A stretch of 64,000 bases of DNA from Paenibacillus vietnamensis (GTDB lineage: Bacteria > Bacillota > Bacilli > Paenibacillales > Paenibacillaceae): NCBI RefSeq assembly GCF_020169515.1, contig NZ_JAHMHW010000009.1, positions 1 through 64,000 on the forward strand. The letters are read 5' to 3'. Under the pieces are notes generated by a model that worked only from the letters and a program-made list of their open reading frames with translations, ran no database searches and was not told the DNA's origin. Each line of letters begins with the position of its first letter. Position 1 is the first letter of the stretch. Shown piece by piece: positions 36,316 to 45,322 of the stretch. Both the position numbers and the translations under genes were made by a program.

Positions 36316-36556
36316 GCTTGGATTGTTCCTTTCGATCCGCAATCAACTCATCCGAAAGTTGTCGTCCATCGGTCACATACCGGGCCATTTGCTCCTGCAC
36401 ATAGGCAATAGCTTGTGACCGAGTCATGAGGATGAGCTTGCCATTTTCCATATGCAGCAAAAGCTCGTCTCCGATATTTAAACCAAGGGCCTTTCTATAT
36501 TCAGACGGGATTACGATCCTGCCGCCTTCTCCAAGCTTTACCGGTGTTTGCTCCAT
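36308..36556 (-). CDS. vapB: AbrB/SpoVT-domain antitoxin (VapB-like)
   Basis: 82 residues. The N-terminal half is a swapped-hairpin AbrB DNA-binding domain (KLGEGGRIVIPSEYRKALGLNIGDELLLHMENGKLIL). The C-terminal tail (RSQAIAYVQEQMARYVTDGRQLSDELIADRKEQ) is helical and would wrap around the toxin. The ATG at 36556 has AGGAGG 7 nt upstream. The complex normally represses its own promoter; an inverted repeat at 36622-36649 is a possible operator. Confidence 0.88.
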   Translation of the reverse strand: MEQTPVKLGEGGRIVIPSEYRKALGLNIGDELLLHMENGKLILMTRSQAIAYVQEQMARYVTDGRQLSDELIADRKEQSKHE

Positions 36557-36621
36557 TCGATAACCTCCTGGAATAATATTCACATGACATATCTATTTTA
36601 CTATGACAATCGATTATTCCC

Positions 36622-36649
36622 AATGCCATACATTATAATCAATGGCATT
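36622..36649. promoter_or_regulatory. Inverted repeat upstream of vapBC, possible operator
   Basis: AATGCCAT (36622-36629) and ATGGCATT (36642-36649) form perfect 8-bp arms around an AT-rich centre, ~65 nt before the antitoxin start. Promoter-like TATAAT sequences overlap it on the - strand. Confidence 0.5.
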
Positions 36650-36966
36650 ATACAAAAAGCATGGTAAGCTTTCAATTTTCCATTGAAATCACATGCGGCT
36701 TTCTGCAGTCCTAACCTCAAGAGATCAGAACACACCGGCACTTCGATGGAGATGAAGTCGGCACGGACACACAATCCCTATCCCCCCAAAAACCCCCGAA
36801 TTCCCGAGGTTCCGGACTCCTATTCCGCTACTTGCCGGAAATCGATCTAAAAAGCAGCGTTCGGAAGCCAATAACGGATCCTGTGTCACTCCAACTGTCC
36901 AAAACTCACGAAATCGCAAAAAAAACGGAGCCTTGGACCGCGCGCACCACCGCACTTTTTCCCAAC
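36650..36966. other. Intergenic region with a degenerate repeat copy
   Basis: No gene is seen. The segment at about 36829-36905 (CTACTTGCCGG... then ACGGATCCTGTGTCAC and CTGTCC) weakly resembles 568-650 near the left edge (CTATCTGCCCGG..., GCGGATCCCGTGTCGC, CTGTCC). Confidence 0.35.
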
Positions 36967-37009
36967 AAAAAAGCAGCCGCACAGGATAGCTCCCATACGG
37001 CCGCTTTCG
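36967..37009 (-). terminator. Terminator after the SLH protein gene
   Basis: On the - strand, AAAGCGGCCG pairs with CGGCTGCTTTT across a ~20-nt loop and is followed by a T-run. Confidence 0.7.
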
Positions 37010-37013
37010 CTAA

Positions 37014-37706
37014 TTACACTCCGCTATCCTGCTGCGGCTCCTCTTCCGGCATATCGACCTCGTCGTCCTGATGAGCATCGATGAAGGCGCGCGCTTCGAA
37101 CAAGATGGCGGCCGCCTCCGCGCGGGTCAGCACATGCGACGGATCGAAATTCCCTTCCTCGTCGAGAGTGAGGAATTTGTACAGCAGCGCCCGCTGAATC
37201 GTGCCTTGATAATCCACGTTAATGTCATCTTCATCCGCGATCGGAATGTACATTTTGATAGTCGGATACTGTCCAGTCAGCTCAACCGCCTGCACCAGGT
37301 AATGCACGAACTCCTCCTTCGTCAGCGCCGCGTTCGGGTCAATGTCCGCCGGGATGTCGAGGCCGTTAACCTGAGCAATGACAAAATCCTCTGCATACCA
37401 AGCGTCATTCGCAATGTTCGTGTAATAGTCGTCCGCTAAAGGAGCTTTTATGAAGCTGAACGCCGCCAGGCTGATCTGAGTCGTTCTCACGATGAGCGAA
37501 ATGCCCTGGGCTGCCGTCAATTGGTCCTCCGGATGAAATTCCGTAGCCGTCACCCCTTTAATAATGCCCTTCTGCTGAAGAGCTTCGATTTGGGCTTTGC
37601 TTGCAGAACCTGCGATATCGGCAAACACATCGGCTGCAAAAGCCTGGGACGCCATCGACACAGACAGCAAGAGCGCTGCAGCCGTCATACTGAACCGTTT
37701 TTTCAT
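37014..37706 (-). CDS. Secreted S-layer homology (SLH) domain protein
   Basis: About 230 residues. A Sec signal peptide (MKKRFSMTAAALLLSVSMASQAFA) is followed by three SLH-type repeats: DVFADIAGSASKAQIEALQQ..., a second around DAWYAEDFVIAQVNGL, and a third around TIQRALLYKFLTLDEEGNF...LTRAEAAAILFEA. The tail is acidic. Such proteins bind pyruvylated wall polymers and sit in or under the S-layer. Because it has nothing but SLH-like repeats, it may be a scaffold or wall-associated factor rather than an enzyme. AAGGTGG precedes the ATG at 37706. Confidence 0.82.
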   Translation of the reverse strand: MKKRFSMTAAALLLSVSMASQAFAADVFADIAGSASKAQIEALQQKGIIKGVTATEFHPEDQLTAAQGISLIVRTTQISLAAFSFIKAPLADDYYTNIANDAWYAEDFVIAQVNGLDIPADIDPNAALTKEEFVHYLVQAVELTGQYPTIKMYIPIADEDDINVDYQGTIQRALLYKFLTLDEEGNFDPSHVLTRAEAAAILFEARAFIDAHQDDEVDMPEEEPQQDSGV

Positions 37707-37791
37707 AAAACATTCCACCTTTTCAACTAGTTTGGTCACGTTCTATATAAATCAACGCTCCCTCAATCGAAAAGGTTGCACAAGCACGATA

Positions 37792-38979
37792 TCAGCCCCC
37801 AGCCTGCACCGGTAAGGCAGACTCTCCCTTCCTGCGCAAGCGCCAATAGAGCAGCAAAAACGCGGCGCTCCCCGCCAAGGACAAAAATCCGCCCGACCGG
37901 TACATCGCAGCCGGTCCGAGCGCCTGGAACATCCAGCCGCCGACGACTCCCGCTGCCATGCCTGATAAGCCGCCGTACGTAAGCGCGTATAGCGCCTGGC
38001 CGGAAGCCCGCAGCTCGGCAGGGACAAGCATCACCGTCAGCTGCGTCCCGATATAGTAGTACATACCGAACGTCAGGCAGTGCAGCATTTGGAAATAGAT
38101 GATCTGCCTGGCATTGTCCGCATCCGCCATGAGAAACCATCGCAGGGCATATAATAGGCCGATGGCAACGACGCACAGCAGCATCGTTCCCGTATTTTTC
38201 TTCAAGTACCGGTCCAGCAGCAGAAAAACGGGAATTTCGAAAATCGACGACCAGAAGGCCGCCCAGCCGATCAGCGACGCCTCGCCGCCCAAATCCGAAA
38301 TATAGAGAGAGATGAACGTCGTGTTCATCGAATTCGGTATCGAAATGACGAGCCCGATGGCCAAAAAAAGTACAAACAACCGGTTGCCGAGCAGCGAAAC
38401 CATCCGGACCTTCCGCTTGCCCGCCGCGCCGTGCGATTCTCCCTTGGGCAGCGCCATTGCAAAAGCCAGCGCCAGCAGCATCATCGCCGTATAAACGATC
38501 CAAAGCCGATCGATGCCGATCCTGCCGATGACGGGCCCCGCCCCGGCCGCCATGACCGCCCAGCCAAGCGAGCCGAACAGTCGGAACGCGCCGAACTGAT
38601 GCGCCGTCCCTTCGATGCTGTTCAAGATCAGGCTGTTGCTCTGCGAGAATAACGGCATTTGAAAAAAGAAAAAACAGAGCATCGCCGCATAAATTAACGT
38701 ATACGACCCGCTCAAAAACACAAACTGCATAATAAGCATGCTCCCGGTCAGCATGAAGATCAGAATAAGCCGGATATTGCGGAACCGGTCGCTTAAATAC
38801 CCCCAGAACGGATTCGCGAGCAGCGATACGACCGGCCCTCCGGCCATCAAGGCGCCGATCTCCAAGGTCGACATGCCGACGGATTGCAAATACAAGGCAA
38901 AAAAAGTGCTGTACACCGCAATAGCGCCGTACACAAAAAAATTAAAGGCTTTAATCATATGAAACGGTCTGTTAATCAT
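37792..38979 (-). CDS. MFS transporter (MFS_1-like / PPP-LacY-like)
   Basis: 395 residues with twelve predicted membrane segments. The N-terminus (MIKAFNFFVYGAIAVYSTFFALYLQSVGMSTLEIG) and the loop motif WGYLSDRFRN match the MFS_1-like group that includes the 3-phenylpropionate and LacY-type proton symporters. The substrate is unknown. It stands alone, transcribed away from the divergent DUF1648 gene. Confidence 0.85.
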   Translation of the reverse strand: MINRPFHMIKAFNFFVYGAIAVYSTFFALYLQSVGMSTLEIGALMAGGPVVSLLANPFWGYLSDRFRNIRLILIFMLTGSMLIMQFVFLSGSYTLIYAAMLCFFFFQMPLFSQSNSLILNSIEGTAHQFGAFRLFGSLGWAVMAAGAGPVIGRIGIDRLWIVYTAMMLLALAFAMALPKGESHGAAGKRKVRMVSLLGNRLFVLFLAIGLVISIPNSMNTTFISLYISDLGGEASLIGWAAFWSSIFEIPVFLLLDRYLKKNTGTMLLCVVAIGLLYALRWFLMADADNARQIIYFQMLHCLTFGMYYYIGTQLTVMLVPAELRASGQALYALTYGGLSGMAAGVVGGWMFQALGPAAMYRSGGFLSLAGSAAFLLLYWRLRRKGESALPVQAGG

Positions 38980-39173
38980 GATCTGTCCTTATCCTTCCGG
39001 TATCGCGAGGTATGTCCTACGGCTTCACGTTCTACCTTATAACGCGGAGCCCGCATCCGCAAGCTTTTTTGAGGCTGCAAAAAGCCACCTTAAGCCGGTC
39101 GGCACCGTATACTATAGAAAAATAACCGGGCGTTAGCCCTGAGCATCTTATCTTCGGAAAGGCGGTCCGACCT

Positions 39174-39665
39174 ATGGAAAAACGTCCGATTCTCGCCGTG
39201 CCCAGAACGGCGCTGGAGCGCTGGCACGATGCAGCAGCGATTGTGATCCTCTTGCTTTCCATCGTCTATTTTGGATGGAAATGGCCGGGCCTGCCCGCTA
39301 CGGTCGCTATCCATTTCAATGCGAAGGGAGATCCCGACGGCTGGGGAAGCAAAGCCACGCTGCTGCTTCTGCCTGCGCTTACCCTTTTCCTCTACGCCGG
39401 ATTAACTTCGCTTCGTCAAATCCCGCACCACTTCAATTATTTGAAGCCGATCACCGAACAAAACGCCCTATATCAATACCGGACGGCGATTCACATGCTC
39501 AGCTGGCTGAAGCTCGAAATCGTGCTGCTGTTCAGCTATATGCAGTGGGCGTTCATCCGCAATGCGGAGGGCCTCGCGTCCGGTATCGGCATCTGGCTGG
39601 TTCCCGCCGCGCTCGCCGCCGTGTTCGGCACCTTAATCATTTACATCGTTAAACTTACGAGATAG
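39174..39665 (+). CDS. DUF1648-domain membrane protein
   Basis: 163 residues with four hydrophobic segments. The DUF1648 signature is visible in GLPATVAIHFNAKGDPDGWGSK (Pro, HFN, G and WG pattern), as in the N-terminus of SdpI-type immunity proteins. AAAGGCGG precedes the ATG. The function is unknown; the second SdpI half is missing, so an immunity role should not be assumed. Confidence 0.8.
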   Translation: MEKRPILAVPRTALERWHDAAAIVILLLSIVYFGWKWPGLPATVAIHFNAKGDPDGWGSKATLLLLPALTLFLYAGLTSLRQIPHHFNYLKPITEQNALYQYRTAIHMLSWLKLEIVLLFSYMQWAFIRNAEGLASGIGIWLVPAALAAVFGTLIIYIVKLTR

Positions 39666-39752
39666 CCGGCTGCCAGATTGTACTTCCCCGCTGCAGTTCG
39701 TTTTCTGCTAAAATGGAGAATACACGCTACTTAGCTATCGGAGGTAAAAGGA

Positions 39753-40529
39753 TTGGACTACATCGTATTGGATATTGAATTTAACGGCCGCAAATTTGCG
39801 AGCGAGCTTCCTATGGAAGTTATTGAAATCGGAGCCGTTCGGCTGAACGGCTCTTTGGAGCGCATAGATGAGTTTTCCGCGCTGATCAAGCCGGTTTATT
39901 TTGCCAAGCTGAACAGCTTTATCAAGAAAAAAACCGGCATTCCGCAGGAGGACATCGATACCGCCAGCCGCTTTCCGAAGGTGCATAACGACTTTGTCGC
40001 TTGGCTGAAGAAGAGCGAAAGCTTTATGCTCATCACCTGGGGCGGCGAGGATATGAAGCGGATCGTACTGGACACGAGAATGCATAAGCTCGATGATTCC
40101 TTCTGGATGGCTGCGGACTATTTCGACCTGTTGAAGGGCTATATCCGCTTTAAAAACGTGACGAACGACGTCAGTGTGGAAGCCGCGCTGCAGGAGCTGG
40201 ACATTCCGGCCGAAGGCTCGGCGCACCGGGCATTGGACGACGCGCGCATGACGGCGGAGGTGCTCCGGAAAATTTTTGACGGGCTGGATTTCGAGCTGAA
40301 GCAGCAGTACAAGGACATGTACACGAACGCCAAGGAAAGAAGAATGGTCAAAAACGCGATCCGCTCGATGAAGGCGCAAAAGATCGTCCCGCAGTGGGAA
40401 GTATTCGCGGAAAAATATTTGGCGGGCAAAGCCACGTTCGAGGATGTGCGGAAGGTCGCGGAGCTTCAGCAATATTTTGAAGCCGAAGTGGAGAAGGCCG
40501 GAAAATCGTCCGCCGGACAAGCCGGGTAA
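39753..40529 (+). CDS. DnaQ-like 3'-5' exonuclease (KapD-like)
   Basis: 258 residues starting at a TTG with GGAGG 8 nt upstream. The DEDDh motifs are Asp-x-Glu in VLDIEFNG, the middle Asp region around TWGGEDMKRIV and AADYFDLL, and His/Asp in GSAHRALDDARMTAEV. It resembles KapD and ERI1-like exonucleases acting on RNA or single-stranded DNA. The ~75 C-terminal residues after the exonuclease fold are helical and charged. It is followed 5 nt later by the EamA transporter gene, so the two are co-transcribed. Confidence 0.88.
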   Translation: MDYIVLDIEFNGRKFASELPMEVIEIGAVRLNGSLERIDEFSALIKPVYFAKLNSFIKKKTGIPQEDIDTASRFPKVHNDFVAWLKKSESFMLITWGGEDMKRIVLDTRMHKLDDSFWMAADYFDLLKGYIRFKNVTNDVSVEAALQELDIPAEGSAHRALDDARMTAEVLRKIFDGLDFELKQQYKDMYTNAKERRMVKNAIRSMKAQKIVPQWEVFAEKYLAGKATFEDVRKVAELQQYFEAEVEKAGKSSAGQAG

Positions 40530-40534
40530 GGCCG

Positions 40535-41422
40535 ATGAGCACCCTGGTCCGGGAGCAGAAGACTTTTCAAGCCTTCGAGCTGCTATATGTGATTGGAATC
40601 GTCGCCATTTCGTTCTCGTCTATATTCATCAGATGGTCCAGCGCGGACGTCGCGGTTATCGCGATGTACCGGCTGTACCTGACGAATCTGCTAATGCTGC
40701 CGCTCGCATGGAAGTACCGGGCGGAGCTGCTTGGCCTCAGCGCCAGGCAAATCAAACTGCTTGCGGCCTCCGGCTTGATGCTGGGGCTGCATTTTTTGCT
40801 TTGGATGACATCGCTGCGGCTGACGACCGTTGCAAGCTCCACCGTTATTCTGACGCTGGAGCCGGTGCTCGTGATGCTCGGCTCTTACCTGCTGTTCCGG
40901 ACCAAGGTGAACCGGATCATGCTGTGGGGCATGGGCCTTGCCTTAATCGGGTCGGTCATCATCGGCTCCGGCGATTTCCAGCTGTCCCGGGAAGCCTTGA
41001 CCGGGGACGTGCTGTCCTTTCTCGGCGCGGCTGCGGTCGCCGTCCATATGCTGATCGGCAAGCAGCTGCGCGCGGATATTAGCGCTTTTGCCTATAACTT
41101 CTGGGTGTTCTTCATCGCCGCTACCGCGCTTGCCGCCTATAATTTGGCGCTCGGCCTTCCGTTTACCGGCTACGGTGCCGGCGAATGGGGCATTTTCCTG
41201 CTGCTTGCGATCGTGCCGACGCTGTTCGGCCATTATCTATTCAACTGGCTGCTCAAGCATATGAGCGCCGCAGCCGTCTCCATGTCCGTGCTTGGCGAAC
41301 CGGTTATCGCCTCCTTGCTTGCATGGATGCTGCTGAAGGAGGCGCTGACCGCCTATCAGCTCGGCGCCGGCGCGCTTATTTTGTTCGGCGTCTGGCTGTT
41401 CATCCGGTTCGGCAAGGAATAG
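40535..41422 (+). CDS. EamA/DMT-family transporter
   Basis: 295 residues with ten hydrophobic segments arranged as two EamA repeats (each ~140 residues). The repeat landmarks are LEPVLVMLGSYLLFR in the first and LGEPVIASLLAWMLLKE in the second. Members export amino acids or other metabolites. It overlaps nothing but begins 5 nt after the exonuclease stop, with only a weak ribosome site, suggesting translational coupling. Its stop is one base from the stop of the convergent chemoreceptor gene. Confidence 0.88.
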   Translation: MSTLVREQKTFQAFELLYVIGIVAISFSSIFIRWSSADVAVIAMYRLYLTNLLMLPLAWKYRAELLGLSARQIKLLAASGLMLGLHFLLWMTSLRLTTVASSTVILTLEPVLVMLGSYLLFRTKVNRIMLWGMGLALIGSVIIGSGDFQLSREALTGDVLSFLGAAAVAVHMLIGKQLRADISAFAYNFWVFFIAATALAAYNLALGLPFTGYGAGEWGIFLLLAIVPTLFGHYLFNWLLKHMSAAAVSMSVLGEPVIASLLAWMLLKEALTAYQLGAGALILFGVWLFIRFGKE

Positions 41423-41423
41423 C

Positions 41424-43532
41424 TTATACCTTGAAATGGGACAGTTTCTCCACCAGCTCTTGTACCATATCGCCAAGCGCCGCAGCCGAGGAGGAGATTT
41501 CCTCCATAGATGCAAGCTGCTCCTCCGAAGCCGCGGCAACGCTTTGCGAATCTGAGGAGGCCTCCGAAGCCAGAGCCGCAAGCTGCTCCACGCTCGCCGA
41601 AATTTGCCCGGTGCTCGCCGACAGCTGCTCCGCCGCGGCGGACACCTCTTCAATCTGGCCGTTTACCTGACCCATCTCCGACAAAATCGAGACGAACAAA
41701 CCTCCGCTTTCCTTCACGCTCTGCACGCCCTGCAGCACCTTCCCTTTGCCTGCCTCCATCGCTTCGGAGGCCTTAACCGTATCCGTGCGGACGTCCGCGA
41801 CCAGCTCTGCAACCTGCTCGGCCGCCTGCTTCGTCTGATCCGCCAGCTTGCGGATCTCGGAAGCAACAACCGCGAAGCCTCTTCCTTGGTCGCCGGCTCG
41901 GGACGCTTCGATCGCCGCATTCAGCGCAAGCAGATTCGTCTGCTGGCTGATCGCCGATATGAGGCCGATCATCCCGCCGATTTGAACGGATCGCTCCTCC
42001 AAGCGGGCAACCGCATTGCCCGTGTCTTCCACCGATTGCTGCAAATCCTCCATCTGGATGACCGCATGCTGCAGCCGGTCGCTGCCCTGCCTCGTCTGCT
42101 CCGCAACCTCTTGGGCGGACACGGTGACAGCCGAAGATGACGCGGCGATCCTCTGCACCCCAAGCGTCATTTCATTCATCGCCACCGCCGATTCGGAGGC
42201 GTAATCGTTTTGCTGCTGAGCTCCTTCGGCAACTCTGGAGATTGATCCGGTGATCGTCTCGGCCGCTTTCCCCGTCTGCTCGGCGCCGGCCGTGAGCTGC
42301 TGTGACGCTGCCGAGGCTGCCATCGTCAAGTCGGCCACCAGTCCGAACATGCCGCGCAGCTTGCTTGTCATTACGTTGAAATGGCCGGCCATCCGGCCGA
42401 ACTCATCCCCCGACCGAACCGGAAGCTGCTGCGTCAAATCGCCGCCGGCCATCAGCTGCAGCTTCTCCGACAGCGTGCGAAGCGGCCGCACGACCATGAG
42501 CCGGACCAGCAAAGCCATGATCGCCGCCATTGCCGCCATCGCCAACACGACCGTCAAAATGGCTCTGCGCTGCGCTTCGGTATACTTCTCCATAACCGTT
42601 GCTTCCGGGATGGCCGACTGCGTGTACCATACTTGATCGCTGCCGGGCATTAAGACCGGTTCGAACACGCGCAGCACCCGAAGCCCCTTTGAATTCAACG
42701 TATATCCCGTGAGCCGGCTGCCTTGCGCGACATCCTGCCACAGCGCTTCCTTCTCCGGATTATCGCCGTAAGGTTGCAGAATCGAATCCGGGTCGTTCGG
42801 ATTTGCGGCATAGAGGCCCTTGGACGTAATGAGCGACACGTAGCCGCCGAGCGGCTTGTATTTTTGGGCTTCCACCTGCAAATAAGCAAGCGATACGTCC
42901 ATTCCGACGATGCCTAGAAAACGTCCCGATTCGTCAACAATCGGCTGGACGACGGACATCATCTGAATCTGCTCCCCCGAAACCTCGTAGCTGTACGGCT
43001 CGATATAGGTCAGCTTCTTGCTTGCTTTGGGCAGCAGGTAGTAATCTCCCGCACCCGGCGTTTCGTAGTCTCGCAGCGGCACCGCCTTAATTCCTTCTTC
43101 GCCGTGAGTCAAAAACGGAACGAAGCGGCCCGTCCTGTCGTCATATGCCGTTTTGCCCCGGTATGCCGCGTCATTGCCGTCAAAAGCGCCCGGCTCCCAA
43201 AGCGTGTAAAGCGCAAAAACGTCCGGACGCTCGGCCAGCATGCCTTTCATCAGCGAAACAGCCTCCTCGCGCGACAGGCTTTGATCGTCCCGCGTGTCCA
43301 GCAGCAGCTCCGAGAGCGTTGTGAGCGAAGCGGTAATTTCCGTAAACGTATCCTTGAACGTTGTGGCATATTCCCGGCCCGCCTCGACCGCTTCCTGTTC
43401 GCCGTTCGCCACCGTAACCGTCTTCAATTGATTCAAATTCAAAAATAAAATAGCGCCAAGCACCGCTGCGACAACAATTCCCGCCGCCGCGGTCAATTTA
43501 ACCATTAACGAAAGCCTGCGAATGTAAGGCAT
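41424..43532 (-). CDS. Methyl-accepting chemotaxis protein with dCache-type sensor
   Basis: 702 residues. TM1 is at about 10-32, followed by a ~260-residue extracellular double-Cache-like domain ([16 protein letters not shown]..., [25 protein letters not shown]). TM2 is at about 305-328, then HAMP ([20 protein letters not shown]). The signalling tip contains the near-invariant [30 protein letters not shown] hairpin, here cited by its ends. dCache chemoreceptors of this kind often bind amino acids or other small metabolites. No CheB/CheR pentapeptide is present. It is a single gene, separate from any che operon in this window. Confidence 0.93.
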   Translation of the reverse strand: MPYIRRLSLMVKLTAAAGIVVAAVLGAILFLNLNQLKTVTVANGEQEAVEAGREYATTFKDTFTEITASLTTLSELLLDTRDDQSLSREEAVSLMKGMLAERPDVFALYTLWEPGAFDGNDAAYRGKTAYDDRTGRFVPFLTHGEEGIKAVPLRDYETPGAGDYYLLPKASKKLTYIEPYSYEVSGEQIQMMSVVQPIVDESGRFLGIVGMDVSLAYLQVEAQKYKPLGGYVSLITSKGLYAANPNDPDSILQPYGDNPEKEALWQDVAQGSRLTGYTLNSKGLRVLRVFEPVLMPGSDQVWYTQSAIPEATVMEKYTEAQRRAILTVVLAMAAMAAIMALLVRLMVVRPLRTLSEKLQLMAGGDLTQQLPVRSGDEFGRMAGHFNVMTSKLRGMFGLVADLTMAASAASQQLTAGAEQTGKAAETITGSISRVAEGAQQQNDYASESAVAMNEMTLGVQRIAASSSAVTVSAQEVAEQTRQGSDRLQHAVIQMEDLQQSVEDTGNAVARLEERSVQIGGMIGLISAISQQTNLLALNAAIEASRAGDQGRGFAVVASEIRKLADQTKQAAEQVAELVADVRTDTVKASEAMEAGKGKVLQGVQSVKESGGLFVSILSEMGQVNGQIEEVSAAAEQLSASTGQISASVEQLAALASEASSDSQSVAAASEEQLASMEEISSSAAALGDMVQELVEKLSHFKV

Positions 43533-43589
43533 ACTACCATCTCCACCCTCTGTCTGTTAAGTCGTTAATCGACAAAATTCAGCCCTCAT

Positions 43590-43670
43590 TGAATAGGCAT
43601 AAAGACCTATCAAAGCATAAACGGCTGTTGCCGTCTTTGGTGGCTAAAGCTCGTTTCGCGTAGATATACA
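43590..43670 (-). other. Structured 5' region of the chemoreceptor gene
   Basis: A nested fold is visible: CAAAG...CTTTG enclosing ACGGC-TGTT-GCCGT. It lies upstream of the chemoreceptor start. It does not match the c-di-GMP riboswitch consensus clearly enough to be called one. Confidence 0.35.
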
Positions 43671-43709
43671 AGTCAGTTATAAACTTAAACTTATAGACTC
43701 TTATATTTA

Positions 43710-43757
43710 AAAAAAGCTGACACAGTCCTTCACAGAAGGGCCGCATCAGCTTTTTTA
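43710..43757 (-). terminator. Terminator upstream of the DUF6157 gene stop side
   Basis: AAAAAAAGCTGA and TCAGCTTTTTT form a 10-bp stem with a ~25-nt loop and T/A runs on both sides, between the chemoreceptor and DUF6157 genes. It ends the latter on the - strand. Confidence 0.85.
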
Positions 43758-43780
43758 GAAGGATGGCGCGTTTGCCGGTC

Positions 43781-44203
43781 TTATTTTTTACTGCTCCTCA
43801 TGCCTGCTACGACCTTCACATTCGCGTTCCCGCCTTCCGCAAAATGGGCGTATTCGGCGGATTCCCGCGGGATCAGCTTCATCCTGCCCTCTCCGTTGAA
43901 GTGAATGCCCCAGCCGTACTTCTTCGGGAGCATCGATGCACGCATGCAGGCCATCGGCTTCGAAAAAAACGCCTCGCGGATTTCCGGTCCATTCTCGGCA
44001 AGCTCCTCGGCCGAAATCCCCTTGTGCCGAACATGTACTTCATACAGCAAGTCCTCCTGCGTGTAGGCGTAAGGACGGCTGGCAAGCTCGTACTCCAGGC
44101 TGGGCTTCGTGCGTCCGCTCTTCTTGTCCGGCGGCACGACGCCGAATTCCGCAAGGCAATCGGGCGATACCGTAATGAACGTATTGTAATAGTTCCATTC
44201 CAT
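43781..44203 (-). CDS. DUF6157 family protein
   Basis: 140 residues. The sequence fits the DUF6157 pattern: NYYNTFITVSPDC at the start, then SLEYELASRPYAYTQEDLLYEVHVRHK, REAFFSKPMACMRASMLPKKYGWGIHF and a closing ESAEYAHF. AGGAGG lies 8 nt before the ATG. Family members are small cytoplasmic proteins of unknown function. The gene is monocistronic. Confidence 0.78.
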   Translation of the reverse strand: MEWNYYNTFITVSPDCLAEFGVVPPDKKSGRTKPSLEYELASRPYAYTQEDLLYEVHVRHKGISAEELAENGPEIREAFFSKPMACMRASMLPKKYGWGIHFNGEGRMKLIPRESAEYAHFAEGGNANVKVVAGMRSSKK

Positions 44204-44249
44204 GGCGGTTTCCTCCTGACCCTTTTATTAGTTAGTATACCTTTTCCGT

Positions 44250-44445
44250 AACTGGATTTAACGCATTTAATTCTAACGAAATTATAGTAGTCGGATAAAT
44301 AACGGGATTCGCTGCATATAATTCGGCCAGTCTGTCCGGAATCAGCCAATTCCCAGCATTTATATGGGCGAATTCCAGTTATTTAGCAAAAAGTGGAGTT
44401 ATGCCGGATTTAAATACAGACAATCCATTTATTTCGCCAAATTGC
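44250..44445. repeat. Intergenic repeat, family C
   Basis: Contains AACTGGATTTAACGCATTT, a later AATTCCAGTTATTTAG and CCGGATTTAAATACA. These blocks occur in the same order at 49019-49215 (CTGGATTTGATGCATC, AATCCAGCTATTTT, CCGGATTTAAATACA). No gene is visible in the ~360-bp gap. Confidence 0.75.
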
Positions 44446-44502
44446 CAGCAGGACGGTGAACCGGGCGGACAGGGCCCTCCCGTCCCTGGCAAAAACAGAA
44501 AA

Positions 44503-44526
44503 GCGGACAAGCCCAAGCTTGTCCGC
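44503..44526 (-). terminator. Terminator after the SGNH esterase gene
   Basis: Perfect stem GCGGACAAGC / GCTTGTCCGC with loop CCAA, followed on the - strand by a T-rich stretch. Confidence 0.88.
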
Positions 44527-44562
44527 CCACTTCCCGATTGCCCTCCGGCACCGGCATCCGGT

Positions 44563-45213
44563 CTATTTGTCCAAGCCAGCGGCTTTTACCGTCGCAAGCC
44601 ACTGCTGAGCAATCAGCTCGTGACCCGCCGCGGTCGGATGAACGCCGTCCCAAAGCCAGTACGAGGCTTCAGCCCGCCCGCAAGCCGCATCGAAGACGGA
44701 CTGCAGCGTAACGAACACGGCGCCGAACTCCTGGGCAAGCTCGCGGACCGTATTCTGATACGACGCCAGAAGCTCTGACCAGGCCGGCCAGTTTTCGGCG
44801 GGAGCGCCCGTATTCAGAATGAACGGCTCGCAAAGCACCAATTCCGTGTCCGGCAGCACCTCACGCGTCTCTTCCAGCAGATGCCGGTAGGCCCGTCCAA
44901 ATCGGTCCGTCACGCCGCTCGGCAGCGCGTTCATCGTTCTCCACGCATCGTTCACGCCGATCAGAATGCTGATCAGGTCCGGCTTCAAGCTGATCGCGTC
45001 CTCGTTCCAGCGGGCATACACATCCGAGATGCGGTTTCCGCTGATTCCCCGGTTGTAGATGACCGGCCTTTGCTCCGCTTGCTCGAAGCCCAGCCTTGCG
45101 CCGATCAGATAGGCATAGCTGTGCCCCAAAATATGATTCGGATCCTCGTTCCTTCCTCTTGCACCGTCTGTAATCGAATCGCCTTGAAATAGAATGACTC
45201 TTTGTTTTGACAT
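44563..45213 (-). CDS. SGNH/GDSL-family hydrolase (esterase)
   Basis: 216 residues with no signal peptide. The SGNH blocks are visible: Ser in FQGDSITDG (block I), Gly in NRGISGNRI (block II), Asn in IGVNDAW (block III) and the Asp/His pair in LWDGVHPTAAGH (block V). These enzymes remove acyl groups from sugars or lipids. In Bacillales, cytosolic members with this layout often deacetylate acetylated oligosaccharides, which is plausible here but not shown. It is a single gene with its own terminator. Confidence 0.9.
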   Translation of the reverse strand: MSKQRVILFQGDSITDGARGRNEDPNHILGHSYAYLIGARLGFEQAEQRPVIYNRGISGNRISDVYARWNEDAISLKPDLISILIGVNDAWRTMNALPSGVTDRFGRAYRHLLEETREVLPDTELVLCEPFILNTGAPAENWPAWSELLASYQNTVRELAQEFGAVFVTLQSVFDAACGRAEASYWLWDGVHPTAAGHELIAQQWLATVKAAGLDK

Positions 45214-45322
45214 TTACTCCATTCCTTTCCTTTGATCGAATATTTTTATTATAGGGGAAAAATAGATAACCCGGCATTTCAATTTTTGACGATCGTTGCA
45301 AATTTAGCGGTTCAGCTTCTGC

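Noticed and set aside
43533..43709. c-di-GMP riboswitch upstream of the chemoreceptor
   Set aside because: A nested hairpin is there, but the conserved GEMM loop sequences could not be matched, so it is listed only as an unassigned structure.
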